Shown here piece by piece: positions 1-12,024 of a stretch of 64,000 nucleotides of DNA. The notes beneath the pieces were generated by a model, which saw only the letters and a list, made by a program, of their open reading frames with translations, was not told where the DNA came from and made no database searches. This DNA comes from Uloborus plumipes (taxonomy: Eukaryota > Arthropoda > Arachnida > Araneae > Uloboridae), in NCBI GenBank assembly GCA_038373865.1, contig JAXGGA010004679.1, forward strand, positions 16,001 through 80,000, read 5' to 3'. A program made the translations under genes and the position numbers. How positions within the stretch are numbered: position 1 is the first letter of the stretch; the number at the start of each line of letters is the position of its first letter.

Positions 1-19
1 GTATTGCTTTTTTTTTATT

Positions 20-780
20 CCTTCAGGGGGTTTCGAACATTTTTTAAAAATTCTGTATTTGTTTAGAGGAGTAATTAATGAATCAGACTTTTCAATGTTT
101 TAGATTTCAGTACGATACAAGTTCCTGATACAAAAACATCTGACTTTTTTTTCTCTTCCTTTCTCTCTCTCTGGTTTGTTTAGAATTTTGTTTTTCAATA
201 CCTTATTAATCGTAAACAGAGCACAAAATAAATCAGTATTGTGTGTCTGCCTCTAATTTTGATTTGGGTTAATAATAATAAAGAGAAGAATTTCGGTTCG
301 TTGTGGAGGACTGTTCAAATTTGACTGTCCTAAACATTTTGTTTGAAATATAGATAGCAGTATAAGAAGTAAAATATCATTACTATATTAATTGCTATTT
401 ACTCCTGTAGGGTGTATTCGAATATGTTTTGAATTCTGTATTCGCTTCGAGCAATAGTTAATGAATCAGAGTTTTCAATGTTGGAGGTTTGAATGCAGTA
501 CAATACATGGTTTCTGATGCAAAACCATTTGACTTTCTCTCTCTCTGTAGTTTGGGCAAAATTTTGTTTTTCAACGCCTGATAAATCGTAAATAGAGTTC
601 AAAATAAATCAGTATCATATGTAATTATTTTAAATGCTTCTAAGGTTTTTTCTTTTTCTTTTTTGTTAATAGCAGGTGAGATTTTGGTTCGGGCAAACAG
701 TAATGTAGGGGAAACGGGACTTATTTGTGTGTCTTGAGCGTTTTGTTTGTGAAATACATAGAAAATGTTAGATTACTTTT
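20..780. repeat. Diverged tandem duplication, unit about 380 bp
   Basis: Two direct copies lie side by side, about 20-401 and 402-780. Shared landmarks recur at an offset near 382 bases: AATGAATCAGA then TTTTCAATGTT, a CTCTCTCTCT run, AATTTTGTTTTTCAA, AATCGTAAA and CAAAATAAATCAGTAT. Copies differ by many substitutions and small indels, so the duplication is old. No coding sequence is recognisable in either copy. Confidence 0.8.
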
Positions 781-965
781 TTTTTTACCACGTTTACCAT
801 TTCCAGGTCTTTAGTACATTACGTATGGACATTTTTATCTAAACAAGCTACGTATAGACTAAACGCTATAGACTTCAAACTTTACAAGTAAACTTGGGGT
901 TTTCTATCTTTGTAAATATTTTGAATGATGGTGAATGCTCGAAAGAAGGGGTTTTCTTCAACCTA

Positions 966-1384
966 CACTGTAAAAAATGACTTGTTTTTACAGTATAATA
1001 CAGCTAATTGAATAGTAATAAACTGTGAAAATTGCTAATTTTACAATAATAAACTAAAATTGCTAACTTTACAGTACTAACCTGTAAAATTAACCTGTAA
1101 AATTGCAAATTTTACAGTAATAAACTGTAAAATTGCTAAATTTACAGTTTATTACCGCGCATTTTACAGTTTTAAACTGGAACCTCTGCTGCCAGTATTA
1201 TACTGTTGTTTTTACAGTATAATACAGCTAAATTTTACGGCAATAAACTGTAAATTGCTTACTTTACAGTAGAAACTGTAAAATTGCTAGCTTTACAGTT
1301 TATTACTGCTCATTTTACAGTTTTAAATTGGAACCACGGCTACCAGAATTATACTGTAAAAACAACAGTTCATTTTTTGCAGTG
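966..1384. mobile_element. CACTG-type MITE, copy 1 (TA target site)
   Basis: Begins CACTGTAAAAAATGAC and ends TTTTTTGCAGTG, flanked on both sides by TA, the duplication expected of the IS630-Tc1-mariner group. The interior is made of CTGTAAAA motifs alternating in orientation about every 15 bases, with a central CTGGAACCTCTGCTGCCAG segment also seen in other copies. There is no coding capacity. It is assigned as a non-autonomous family; the transposase source is not visible. Confidence 0.85.
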
Positions 1385-1781
1385 TAAAATAGTTATTTAA
1401 CTCAAAAGCTAATGTTTAATTGAGTAAATTGTTCGTTGTTATAATGCTAACTTTTTGGGTGCCATTGAACAACTAACGGTAGGTAATGCAAAATTATAAA
1501 TTGTATTAAGTGTTCAAAGTTTACGAAAATAAAACTTCTGCTGTTATACGAACATAACTTTAGAATGCTTCTTTTTTTTTTTTTGTATTCTCTGTTTTTT
1601 CTTTTTTTTCCCTTGAAAATAAAAGTTATTTGATTGTGACCGTCGAACACTACGGTATAGCTTTTTTCATGAAAAAAACCCTCAATAATTAAAAAATTTT
1701 CACACATACGCATAAAAGTAATGTAAAATTACCTGTGCTTAATACAAGAATTAAAATTTAATTGTGATGTTTGTGCGGCAC

Positions 1782-1853
<72 letters not shown>
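1782..1853. repeat. GA microsatellite
   Basis: An imperfect (GA)n run with occasional GAAA interruptions. Simple sequence with no other feature. Confidence 0.97.
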
Positions 1854-1862
1854 TATTTGACG

Positions 1863-2180
1863 CACTGTAAAAAATGAAAGCTGTTTTTACTGTACAGTTA
1901 GTTTTATGGTAATAAACTGTAAAAATTGCTCATTTTACAGTAATAAACTGCAAAATTGCTAATTTTACAATTTATTACTGTTCATTTTACAGTTTTAAAC
2001 TGGGATCTCTGCTGCCAGAATTTTACTGTTGTTTTTACAGTATATACTTCAGCTAAATTTTACGGCAATAAACTGTAAAATTGCTAGTTTTACGGTTTAT
2101 TACTGTGCATTTTACAGTTTTAAATTGGAACCTCGGCTGCCAGTAGTATACTGTAAAAACAACAGTTCATTGTTTGCAGC
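1863..2180. mobile_element. CACTG-type MITE, copy 2
   Basis: Starts CACTGTAAAAAATGAAAG and ends near TTTGCAG. It carries the same alternating CTGTAAAA motif array and two CTGCCAG segments. The right end lacks the final GTG and no matching TA is present there, so that end has decayed. A short reading frame across it (2029-2229) is simply repeat sequence. Confidence 0.8.
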
Positions 2181-3048
2181 TTGGAAGCGATTGATGTTTA
2201 TGGAATTAAGCATGCATCACTTTCTATGAGTGCAAAAGAGACAACAATGCAAAAAGTAAAGATATTAATTAACACACCCTAAAAAGCATTTCGTACCATG
2301 AACATTGCACTAAATGTTCATAACTTAAGAGAAAGCTTAGCTATTCTTGAATCCAAATGTATATTCAAAACAGACTGATGGCTGAAAGATGATGTGTAAA
2401 CAATGAAACTGTTGAATTCTTTGTTTCATTTATTATTTATGACATCATGTGTGCACTGTATCCTCTTTGAGAGAAAAGCTTTGATATCATTTTTGATTGA
2501 CGCCAATCTGGTTCAGCACGAAAATTCAGTACTGTTTCAGTATAATACATTTGTTACATTATTAATGTTATCATTTATTACTACTTAAAGAAAGTTGTAA
2601 AAACTTTAATGAAAATCCTGAGCTACATATGTCATACTTTCTGAACTTATTGAAAACAGCAATAACTTGTTAAAAAATAATACAACACAGTTCAGATAAA
2701 CATTATATGCTAAGTTCTAAAATATATTTCATACAAACCTATTTTTATTTATTTTTTTCTTTCTTTCTTTCTTTTTTTTTTTTTTTGCAAGATCATTGTT
2801 GAAATGTCGTGGATAAAATGAAGTTTTAACTTTTGTGTGACCAACCAAAGGGATGAAATTTAATTTTATGCCAGGTCCCTTAATTGCAGTTATAAATGAC
2901 TTTTACTTTTTTTCGCTCTTGAAGAGAAGTTACTCTATAAAAAGAGTAAATAAATAAACCAATAAATAAAAAAAAATCTTTTCTACTGCTGTGCGTTGTT
3001 ATTAATTTTTCCCCCAAGGATCTTGATGAGGGGAAAAATTTTACTATA

Positions 3049-3081
<33 letters not shown>

Positions 3082-3260
3082 GTTGTTTCCTTGGTTAAAA
3101 AATTTGTATATGGTAGTTAAATTTTATATAATATTTTACTTTTTCTCTGGGGGCAAAAGTTTAAATAATTATTACTATTATATTTAGTATTTGTATTAGT
3201 ATTAATTAACATTTTGTACTCATGACGCATATTGCTGTATCAGTTCCTCAAATGCCCACT
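2181..3260. other. AT-rich spacer, no gene seen
   Basis: Contains pyrimidine runs (2755-2786) and a (TA)n microsatellite near 3050-3072. No transposon ends, RNA genes or convincing coding sequence. Confidence 0.6.
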
Positions 3261-3700
3261 CACAAACCCGCGTTGGGGGAAAAAACCAAACTCATTCTTC
3301 CCTACAATAATTTTTTACTTTCAACACGAGGCTGAGGAAAATCGTCTCTAGCATGCGCCACTCTTTTTGTCCGAGCGCTGCCAACCGAGAAATGAGAAAA
3401 GGTATGAGGGTGCTCATACATGCATCCTATCCATATACATAAGGGAAGGACGGGGGAGGACTGTTTATCAGAGGAGCAGACAGGCAGGGATAAAGCGCCA
3501 AGTGACAGAGACGTCTCCCCTAAATCCATCATTCTTCATCCTCTTCAGATGGATTCTTGCCCGGATCTCATGCTTCATGGATTCTCCATCGGTTATGCAT
3601 GAGCATGCGAATCCTGGATTCGGGAATCTCTTGGTGTTCCGTTTCGACCACTGGGTAGATTTGATTCTGCGACATACCTGCGCGTGATGACGTGAGGTTG
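3261..3700. other. Less AT-rich unique island, no gene identified
   Basis: Visibly richer in G and C than its surroundings. Overlapping frames on both strands reach 106 codons, but none has recognisable protein motifs, and opposing open frames are expected where stop codons are scarcer. It may be unique or regulatory DNA; function is unknown. Confidence 0.35.
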
Positions 3701-4207
3701 CTCTTTTTTTTTTCTTTTGGTGGATGGAATTAGTTTTTCCAGTTGTTCTCGTATACTTTCCATAAACGTATTTTTCAATCTTCTTCTTTTGTTTTCTGCG
3801 TATACTTTACCTCCGTCATCTTTGTCAAAACATTTACAAATGAAACAACTTTACAAACAAAATTTCATTCTGTCATCACATTTCATTAACACAGCGAAAT
3901 TCTTATGAAACGTCATTCAGAGTATTTGTGGACTCTATACATGAGTGAAATTATTTGGGATCATCATTACCTGGGACGTTTGTGAAACTAAGAAAGTTTC
4001 CTTTTTTGACCAGAAAAAAATATTGAACTAACCTCTCCCGAGTGTTTTTTCCAGCCATGCACAAAATAAGGCTATGCTAAAATGAGATATATATTACTAA
4101 AATAGCATTTTTTCTCATAACACTTTATTTCTTTCTCTTAGAAAGAAACTGGTTATAATTCAAACGCATACACTGTAAAAATTTGCGGTGTTGCATAGCA
4201 CCTTTTA

Positions 4208-5054
4208 GGGTCAAACGCTTGCAGCGCAGTGGCACCCCTTTAAAGAAGCCTTTTAAGTCCCCCCCCCCCTTAATCTGGAAAATGACATCCTTAAGGGGTA
4301 CAGTACCTCAAAAATGACCAAAACACCAAAAAAAAAAATTTATTGCTTATTTCAAAAGTAAAAGTTATTTAAAACACTCAGAAAAAAATAGCATTGTTCT
4401 AGCTAAACTATTTAAAAAGTTATGAGTGACTTTAGGGCATGCATGCTATGTGTTCTAATGGAAAAGTCAAACTTTAAAGTGCTTTTTCTAGGTGATCAGT
4501 TTTTAGTGTTTCTATGTTACTGGAAATGCTAAGGAATTTTTTCTATTAAAGATATAACTTTAAAGCAATATTTTTTGCACTCAGGATAATATATTTAACA
4601 AAACTGTGCATTGAATAAGCATTTTATAAATTACAAAATTTTTTAGAGTTTGGTAAACCTCGAAGAACAAAATTTTCTAAGAATTTTTTACATAAAAGGT
4701 CACAAAATATTTTCTAATAAAAATATAAGGAAATGAATGCACAGATTTGTTGAGATAATCCTTGTGATCATTTCGCAAAAAGAAATTTTGAAATTAGTGC
4801 AGAAACAAAAAAGCCTTAGGGTTTTTAAAAAATTGAAATTTTCTTACATTTTTCAAATTTTGAAAAAAAGTCTTCAAATTTTTTAATGTTTGAAAATAAA
4901 TTATTGATTGTTAAACAAGTGCAGAAACAAATATTTCAAAGAATTAGCTTTTTCACTTAAATTAAAGAAATTTGTTAAAAAGGTACTGTAACCCCTTAAG
5001 GGTGCCATTTTGGCTACCTGTGGGGTGCTGCTAGTGCTATAAGCATTTCAACCC
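4208..5054. mobile_element. Outer TIR element with TA flanks, carrying a nested element
   Basis: The left end reads TAGGGTCAAACGCTT followed by GCAGCGCAGTGGCACCCC. The right end is its approximate inverse, GGGGTGCTGCTAGTGC then AAGCATTTCAACCCTA. Both ends abut TA. Most of the interior is occupied by a second inverted-repeat element at 4295-4995. No coding sequence. The match between ends is imperfect, so the exact boundaries are an inference. Confidence 0.55.
4295..4995. mobile_element. TTAA-flanked inverted-repeat element nested in the outer element
   Basis: Left end TTAA then GGGGTACAGTACC; right end GGTACTGTAACCCC then TTAA. TTAA duplication with G/C-run ends fits piggyBac- or Kolobok-like elements. 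The 700-bp interior is very A/T-rich with no open frame, so it is a non-autonomous copy. Family is inferred only from the target site and ends. Confidence 0.65.
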
Positions 5055-7318
5055 TAATAGCTGCCATATGCAATCCACACTTTGGCAATTTGAATTTCAG
5101 AAATTCAGTAATGTTGGAAGAACTTTTGTGGTTCTGTTACAGGTGTTTTGTGGGTTTCAATGCAAAGTAGCGTACAGTAAACGAATGTATCTAACCACCA
5201 GTAGACAAACATAATATTATTCTCTAGTCATTTCCTTTTTGGAATTGCATCGAGTACGTTACTGTTGCCAATTCATTAAATAAAATCCTTTTAGAACCTG
5301 AATTAAAAAAAAAAAAAAAAAAAAGAGAACTTGTTATTTTCTGTGACATTTTCATTCACTAAACGGATTAACTTTCATATTTCTGAATGAAACCTATTTC
5401 TAATTATACTTTATCACCACCTGTTCTACACATTCAAACATTCAAATATCCTTGAAAACGTAATGTTTGAAAAAAAAAAGTACGAAATCTCAAAAATATA
5501 TAAAAATCATCAGAGCTGTACTTCATGCATTTCAGAGCTGTCATCCGATAACTGAAAGGTGTTCGAATCGATCCATCATACCTACCTAACTGAGGCAGGA
5601 CAGGAGGAAGGGGGGGGGGAGGCACAGCTTATCAACCCGAGAAGACAGCCAAGGATATGAACGACGCGTCACAGCGATGCGTCATTTTTTATTTCTCCAC
5701 TGAAGGTGGGGGGGGGGGGGGGTCTCTCATAGATCACGGATTTGCTGCCTGTTATGCACAGAAGTTCAAGCTGCAAGTTTGTGATAGCGAAGATTCGCTC
5801 TGCTTGACCAGTGGCTGGAGGCTGTTGTAGTGTAGTACATCCTCCAATGACAGTGACCGAATACGTGCTCCAGCATCACATCTGGGAATAAGTGTACAGA
5901 TATTAGATTGGTGATTTTTTAGAAAATTTCTGTCTCCCCCCCCCCCCTCTCTTTAGTTTAAAACGAGAGGTGTGCTTCCTTTTTTAAGAATTTTTGCTGT
6001 TGAACCCTTTTGCTACAAAATTTAAAAAAAAAAGAAAAGAAAAGAGAGAAAAAAATAGATATTTATCATTTCATGGATATAAAATGTCACTGAAAGTCTT
6101 ATCAAATGTATACAATTTTTTTGTTATTAATTTTTTCTTCTCTTTTTAAAGTTATTTGTTCTAGTTTTCTACGAGTCTCATACCAGGTTCAATATATATA
6201 TATATATAAAACATATATATTTAAATTTTTTAACAAATATATTTGAAACTAATTTTGAAGCATGCCTGTAATATGCAAAAGCAAGTAGGAAAAAACGTTT
6301 TTTTCTGAACGCGAGGGAAAAGTCGACAATAAGATACTTAGAATACGTGACACCGGATGATGCTTGTATACGTATAGTCATTTTAATGCTTTATTTATGT
6401 ATTTTACATGAACGAATGTTGTCATCAGGAGGGAGGGGGTGGTCATAGGGGTTATGACCAGCTCTTTAAGTGATCAAAGCTTGCCCAAAGCTGCATTTTA
6501 GGGACTTTTGACTGCCAAAAATTCTCCGCTAATCTCTATTTACGCCAAAAAAGGGGAGGTTTCGGAAATGGCACTTTCGAAATCTGGAAGCTGGCCGCAC
6601 TTAGATGTTGCGAAGCAAAAAAGGGGGAGACAGATAATTTTTGATGCTATTTGTTGATTAAAATATCGCTATTTGAAGCAGTAACATGAAAGGCAGTTCT
6701 GTATGACGAGGATACAAATAAGCTCATCATCGCCCATAGGAGTGAGCGACGCAGGGAGGGGAGATGGGGGGGGTGTCAAGACACCTCTCAGAGGTTTTGG
6801 TAAGTTTATACAGATGCAAGAAGTTTTCACGAGAAAAAAACTGCAGATGTAAATTCAAGTTACTCATAATAGTATGTGTCATTCTTGCATTTTGAATTAT
6901 AACTATATTATCGAATTTAAATGAAATCACTAATCTTTTATCATTTTTTAATGATTTTGCTACTTTTTGTTTAATACTCCTTTATTTGAATCTTCATATT
7001 CATATATAGAATAATAAATAATGCAAGAAAAGTCTTTGTTGTCAATTAAAATTTCGGTATTGTGCTGAGGTGAAATTGGCCATTGAAAAGTTATGTATAC
7101 AAATTTTGAAGACGCATCAAATTTTGACTTCCTTAGTGTGTAGTAAAATTGCTAAGAAAACTTACAGACACACACACATATATAATCCTAATTCAGTAAC
7201 AAAGTTAAATCGTAAAGATCAATCAATCTCAACTCCTCGAACCGAAGTATTTTTTTTTTTTTAAACTATTTGACAAAAATTTCATTTTAATAATGACACA
7301 ATTTGCTTTTTAAAATTT
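5055..7318. other. Intergenic stretch with homopolymer runs, no gene seen
   Basis: Holds a poly-A run near 5307, several poly-G and poly-C runs (5611, 5706, 5937), a short TA microsatellite near 6192, and a palindrome GGTCATAGGGGTTATGACC near 6441. Short reading frames here have no recognisable motifs. Confidence 0.5.
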
Positions 7319-7378
7319 ATTTTTATTATTATTATTGTTGTTATTATTATTATCATTATCATTATTAGTATTATTATT

Positions 7379-7458
<80 letters not shown>
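7319..7458. repeat. ATT trinucleotide microsatellite
   Basis: Long (ATT)n array, imperfect at its left end and nearly perfect from about 7389. Confidence 0.97.
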
Positions 7459-7460
<2 letters not shown>

Positions 7461-7965
7461 AACTGCGTATTTTATATTTTCGAAGCTGATTCTTGCCCTA
7501 ATTCCTACCAAAAAATTTCGCTAAAAACATTCACTTTGTTTTTCGTTTTCTTTCTGTTTATTTTTCAAATTTTGTTCATTCTTTTCTCTCAATGAAAGTT
7601 GAAAATAATACATAAAAGTAGAAATAGAAAAGAAAAAAAACAACTATTTTTGCATATTCGAATATTTCATTAGCTGTTTTCATCTATTAACATAAACTTT
7701 TCATGAAACTGAAAAAAAAAAAAAAAAGCTTTCCGTTTCCCGAGAAGTGGCAGTATTTGTTCCTTTTGTTTGCTGTTGTTATTGAAAAAGTTACCTTTCA
7801 CTTTTAAAGTTCAACCCATTTTCTTCAGGGCATGTTCACCCCTTTTAGCTCAACAATTAGCCCCGCCTAAAGCTCCTCCTCTGTAGAACAACTTCTTCCA
7901 ATAGAGGTCGAGGTTGCTAAATATTCTTTCCCTGCATAAAATTAGATATAATCCCCATTTCACCA

Positions 7966-8351
7966 CACTGTAAAAAATGAATTGTTTCTACAATATAATA
8001 CAGCTAATTTTGCAGTAATAAATTAAAATTACTAAGTTTACAGTACTAAACTGCAAAATTGCTAATTTTCCATTAATAAACTGTAAAATTCCTAATTATA
8101 CATTTTTTTTCCGTGCATTTTACAGTTTTAACCTGGAACCTCTGCCGCCAGTATTATACTGTTGTTTTTACAGTATAATGCCGCTAAATTTTACGGCAAT
8201 AAACGGTAAAATTTCTTACTTTACGGTAAGAAACTGTAAAATTGCTAGTTTTACAATTTAATACTGTGCATTTTACAGTTTTAAATTGGAACCTCGGCTG
8301 CCAGTATTGTACTTATTGTACTGTAAAAACAACAATTCATTTTTCGCAGTG
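7966..8351. mobile_element. CACTG-type MITE, copy 3
   Basis: Ends CACTGTAAAAAATGAATTG and TTTTTCGCAGTG. Two segments resembling CTGGAACCTCTGC with CAGTATTATACTG lie in the middle and at the right, and the rest is alternating CTGTAAAA. Flanks are CA rather than TA, probably through mutation. Confidence 0.83.
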
Positions 8352-8910
8352 CAATTTTATACCAAAATTCACATTGTAGATATTTCCAAAAAGAAAAAAG
8401 CATCCATCAAAGATCAGTCTAATTAATTTCCTGTTTGATGCAAAAATATTTGTAATTTCCAATGCGCAATAATTATGAGATATCCATTTTTTTATGTTAT
8501 AATTATTATGATGGTTTTTGTAGTAGGAAAGTCGTCAAATAAAAATTTTTATTCAAGTAAATACACCTTCCAATTTGCTAGCACTGTCAAACAACATTTT
8601 TTTTTTTTTCTTGAATTCCTACATTTTACTTAGATGTATATTTAAAAGATTCGCTCATCAAATATATTTAAAATGATTGCTCGTATGCTTTCAAAATAAA
8701 TTTGCAGATATTCACAATTTGTTGTTCTGTAAAAGTTTTGAAAGTGTTTAGACAAATACAGCTCACGACAGCGAGGAATGTGTTGACTCTTCCCAATATT
8801 ATGAAAAAAAAAAATAAAATGTCTATCTCGAAAATAAATTATGTTAAATAGGATAGTTATAAACGCGCTTTTGAAATATTTGCAAGTTTTCTAAGCTGTT
8901 TTGAATTGCT
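8352..8910. other. AT-rich spacer, nothing recognised
   Basis: No transposon ends, tandem structure or coding sequence noted. Confidence 0.6.
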
Positions 8911-8918
8911 TTCAATAC

Positions 8919-9086
8919 CAGGCCCGTCATTTAGGGGGGCAGGTGGTGTCAATTGCCCTCCCCCCCTGTTTTTGAGAAATCAATGTATTTACATATAAGT
9001 GGGCGTGGTTTTAGTTGTTTTCTGGTGAAATTGTATTGTGTTTTTACCCTCCCCCCCCCCTGGAAAAGCTTGAAATGACGTCCCTG
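8919..9086. mobile_element. hAT-like MITE with 8-bp target duplication
   Basis: Left end CAGGCCCGTCATTT and right end AAATGACGTCCCTG are inverted copies. TTCAATAC is present immediately outside both ends (8911-8918 and 9087-9094), a perfect 8-bp duplication. CAG...CTG ends with 8-bp duplications are typical of hAT elements. The 168-bp interior has poly-G and poly-C runs and no coding sequence. Confidence 0.85.
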
Positions 9087-9122
9087 TTCAATACAAATTT
9101 TGCTCTTTTGGGTTTTTATTAA

Positions 9123-9961
9123 TCTATATCTATAAAAATGAGTGTATGTATATATACTTGTTCTCTATACAAATCCACAGTTTGCGTCAGATTTTCATCA
9201 AACTTGACACAGAGGTTCCTTGATGCCCTAGAATTCTCATAGGCGGGGTCTTGAAATTTTAAAAAATCTAAAGAGCTCAAATTTAAATTTTTTGTCAAAA
9301 AATGACCCTTTTATAGGAATCTAGCCTATTTATATTGTAATCGAGATAGGCCTTTTAGCATTCAAATTGATGAAATTTAAGATTTTTAAATATGAGTATT
9401 TTCCAACAATGATTACGATTAAAGTAATGAATTTTCAATTTAAGGCTCACCTATTTCCTTTTAGCATTGAAATAAATAAAAAACAATCATAATTCATGTG
9501 GACTTTATAAAAAGAACCACAGATTTGAATTTCAAATTTCCAATGCGACGACAGTTGCGTCTGTAATGGAGATAAGCCTTCAGAACGAAAAATAGATTTA
9601 TTTCTGAGTTATAATAATTTTTTACTTTGTAGGTGGGAACAATTAATAGAGAAAAGTTAATCTTTTAAATTTAGCGGGAGAAATTAATGCAATTTTTTCA
9701 CTTCCATGTTCATATATTTCATGCCAGTGGACGCGGCAAAGCACAGACAACATTTATCTTTAATTTTAACCTTTTGATAAGACTATTTTTCTGTAAACGT
9801 TTAACTTCTGTAATATTTTAGTTTTTTTCAAAGTTTGTACCTAAGAGACAGATTGATGCAAATTATTTTATACCCATATGAATAGAACTCTTTCCAACTT
9901 TTTTTCCCTGAATGCTATGTTGTATTAATAAGCACCCGGACAACGCCGGGTATTAAGCTAG
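9123..9961 (+). mobile_element. Non-autonomous Helitron
   Basis: Begins TCTATATCTATAAAAATG directly after A and ends with the hairpin CCCGGACAACGCCGGG, then TATTAAG and CTAG, followed by T. A 5' TC, a 3' GC-rich hairpin a few bases before CTRR, and insertion between A and T are the diagnostic Helitron features. At about 840 bp with no Rep/helicase coding sequence it is non-autonomous. Confidence 0.85.
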
Positions 9962-10275
9962 TTTTCCTATATAACAATGCTTTTAGTTCATCTTTTTGCT
10001 CTAGCAATGTTTATAATAAAATATTATGGTAACTTATCCTAAAAAGTTGTAGCTTCAATTGCAAAAGCTCAAAGAATATTCAATTATAAATTTCTGACTT
10101 GGATAAAGGCACTAATTGCTTATCGCGCAATACTTGTGGATCAGCATGCTTTTATAATTACTTGTGTCAAGGTTTAATTTCTAACAAAAAAAAAAAAAAA
10201 AGAAAGAAATGGGAGCCTTATAATCTTCAATATTTGCTTTGATTTGTAAAATACGCTGAATTCCGCTGATTATTA

Positions 10276-10654
10276 CACTGCAAAAAATGAACTGTTCTTT
10301 TTACAGTATAATATTGGCAGCCGAAGTTGCAATTTAAAACTGTAAAATGCACAGTAATAAACTGTAAAACGAGCGATTTTACAGTTTCTTACTGTAAAGT
10401 TAGAAATTTTACAGTTTATTGCCGTAAAATTTAGCTGCATTATACTGTAAAAACAATAGTACTATACTGGCATTAGAGGTTCCAGTTTGAAACTAAAATG
10501 CAAGGTAATAGACTCAAATTAGCAATTTCACAGTTTATTACTGTAAAGTTAGCAATTTTGCAGTTTAGTACGATAAAATTAGCAATTTTTGCAGTTTATT
10601 ACAATAAAATTAGCTGTATTGTTACTGTAAAAACAACACTCATTTTTTGCAGTG
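10276..10654. mobile_element. CACTG-type MITE, copy 4 (TA target site)
   Basis: Ends CACTGCAAAAAATGAACTG and TTTTTTGCAGTG, with TA on both sides. Has the alternating CTGTAAAA interior and GGCAGCCGAAG / GGCATTAGAGG segments. Confidence 0.86.
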
Positions 10655-10736
10655 TAAGCAATTTTAGTATTCAATTTATTCTTCATTTTGTTAAGCAAAA
10701 TTTACTATGACTGTTTCAGACGCGCGAAATTCAGTA

Positions 10737-12024
10737 CCGTAAAATGGGGTGAATCGGAACACTTTTCAGCTTTGATTGTACAAAAAGCGGTTAAAAGATT
10801 TTTTTTAATTTGGTTTTTTGGTAAAAACTTCGGTCTTGCTTTACTTTTGATATTCCAAGCAAAGACAAAACATTTTGAACAATTATTATTGAAATATATA
10901 GGAAATTATGGGTGTTCCGAATCACCCCGCTGATAGGGGTCAATCGAAACACATGTTAAAATTTTTATTTTTTTCACTTAAACCTGTAATAGGGCTCACA
11001 AACATGAGTAATATTGATGGGGGAGAATAAGAACAGATAATTACTGTCAAATAAATGTATAATTTCAATTCCAGTAAACGTTTATAATTTGTCAAAATTC
11101 AAAATAATTTTGAACTTATGAAAAATGAAAAGTAATTTTAAGAAATGCTTTTGAATTGAAATACAGAGATTTAACATGAATTGAAGTCACTCATGTCGTC
11201 CACAAATATGTACTTGTCCTTAAAACTAACAATTGTGACTTGGCTTAAGTTTTTTCATAACATCTCCTGGGATAAACTCTGCCTTTTCTTTAGTTTCTTG
11301 AAAACTTTGGGTTTCGGGGATTGTCCTGAAAATTTTTTTCGCTTATTCATCACTGTCTGTGTGCTGGACTTTTACTACATAAAGTCTATGTGACTTTCCC
11401 CTTCGTATTTTAAGTAAAAAAAAGTCCTGGAGAAAAAATCTTTTGAAATCTGCAACTTTTTGTCATTCTAAGATCTAGTTGCTCACGAGAAGGGATAAAC
11501 AGTAATAAATCCTTGTCCTTGTCTTGATTAGAAGAATTGGGGTTAGAATCTTGATTTTTCAAACAGTTTCCTTCAAATAAGTTTGAATTGGAACAACAGA
11601 ACTAAGTGTTCCGATTCGCCCCGCAAATTTTTTTCCTATGGCATTTTTCAGAATTCTTCATTTTTATGACGCAATTTATAAAAAATGTAAATTCTAATGT
11701 GGTATTCTGTTGTTCAGATACATGTATAATTGAAACATACCACTCTTAGTTTTTAAATATAAGAAGGTTTGTTCATGCATATGAAGTTTTGCAGTCTATG
11801 AAAATGTGATGTTTTCTAGCATTCCACGTGTAGCCCTCCTTAGAAGTCAGTAGCGTTGCCAGATTGACAAAAGTAATTTTTTCCTTCTTCCTGTGATCTT
11901 ACCTTTCTAAAAAAAAAATTCATGGCGAAGAATACCCAGTAGTATATTTCTGAAGAATTTCTTTGTACGGTCGGGAAGTTTTGTTCCGATTGACCCCGCT
12001 GTTCCTATACACCCCATTTTACGG
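10737..12024 (-). mobile_element. Pogo-like DNA transposon, CCGTAAAATGGGGTG family
   Basis: Left end TA-CCGTAAAATGGGGTGAAT and right end CACCCCATTTTACGG-TA are inverted repeats bordered by TA. The motif GGGGTGAATCGGAACAC recurs inside in both orientations near 10911, 10936, 11606 and 11984, which look like transposase-binding sites. A decayed transposase C-terminus is readable on the minus strand (11226-11435), so the element is drawn on that strand. At 1288 bp it is an internally deleted copy. Confidence 0.83.
11226..11435 (-). pseudogene. Decayed C-terminal fragment of a pogo/Tigger-like transposase
   Basis: Read on the minus strand, one frame gives LLKIRRGKSHRLYVVKVQ, then HTDSDE, an in-frame stop, and further on KEKAEFIPGDVMKKLKPSH. 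This order matches the C-terminal tail of pogo-type DDE_1 transposases: a basic '...Y-V-x-K-V...DSDE' strand followed by an 'F...I...D-V/I-x-x-K-L...P' motif. A comparable tail is seen at 41067-41222 in a different element. The catalytic core, the DNA-binding helix-turn-helix and any start codon are missing, and stops interrupt the frame, so it cannot encode a working enzyme. The family call is by motif order from memory; a profile search would settle it. Confidence 0.55.

Noticed and set aside
3302..3687. Three open frames (60-106 codons) on both strands, possibly an exon
   Set aside because: No domain and mutually overlapping; the island is kept only as unique DNA of unknown function.
10688..10933. 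An 81-codon plus-strand frame at the left end of the pogo-like element
   Set aside because: It starts in host sequence, crosses the TIR and the internal terminal-motif pair, and is on the strand opposite to the transposase remnant.
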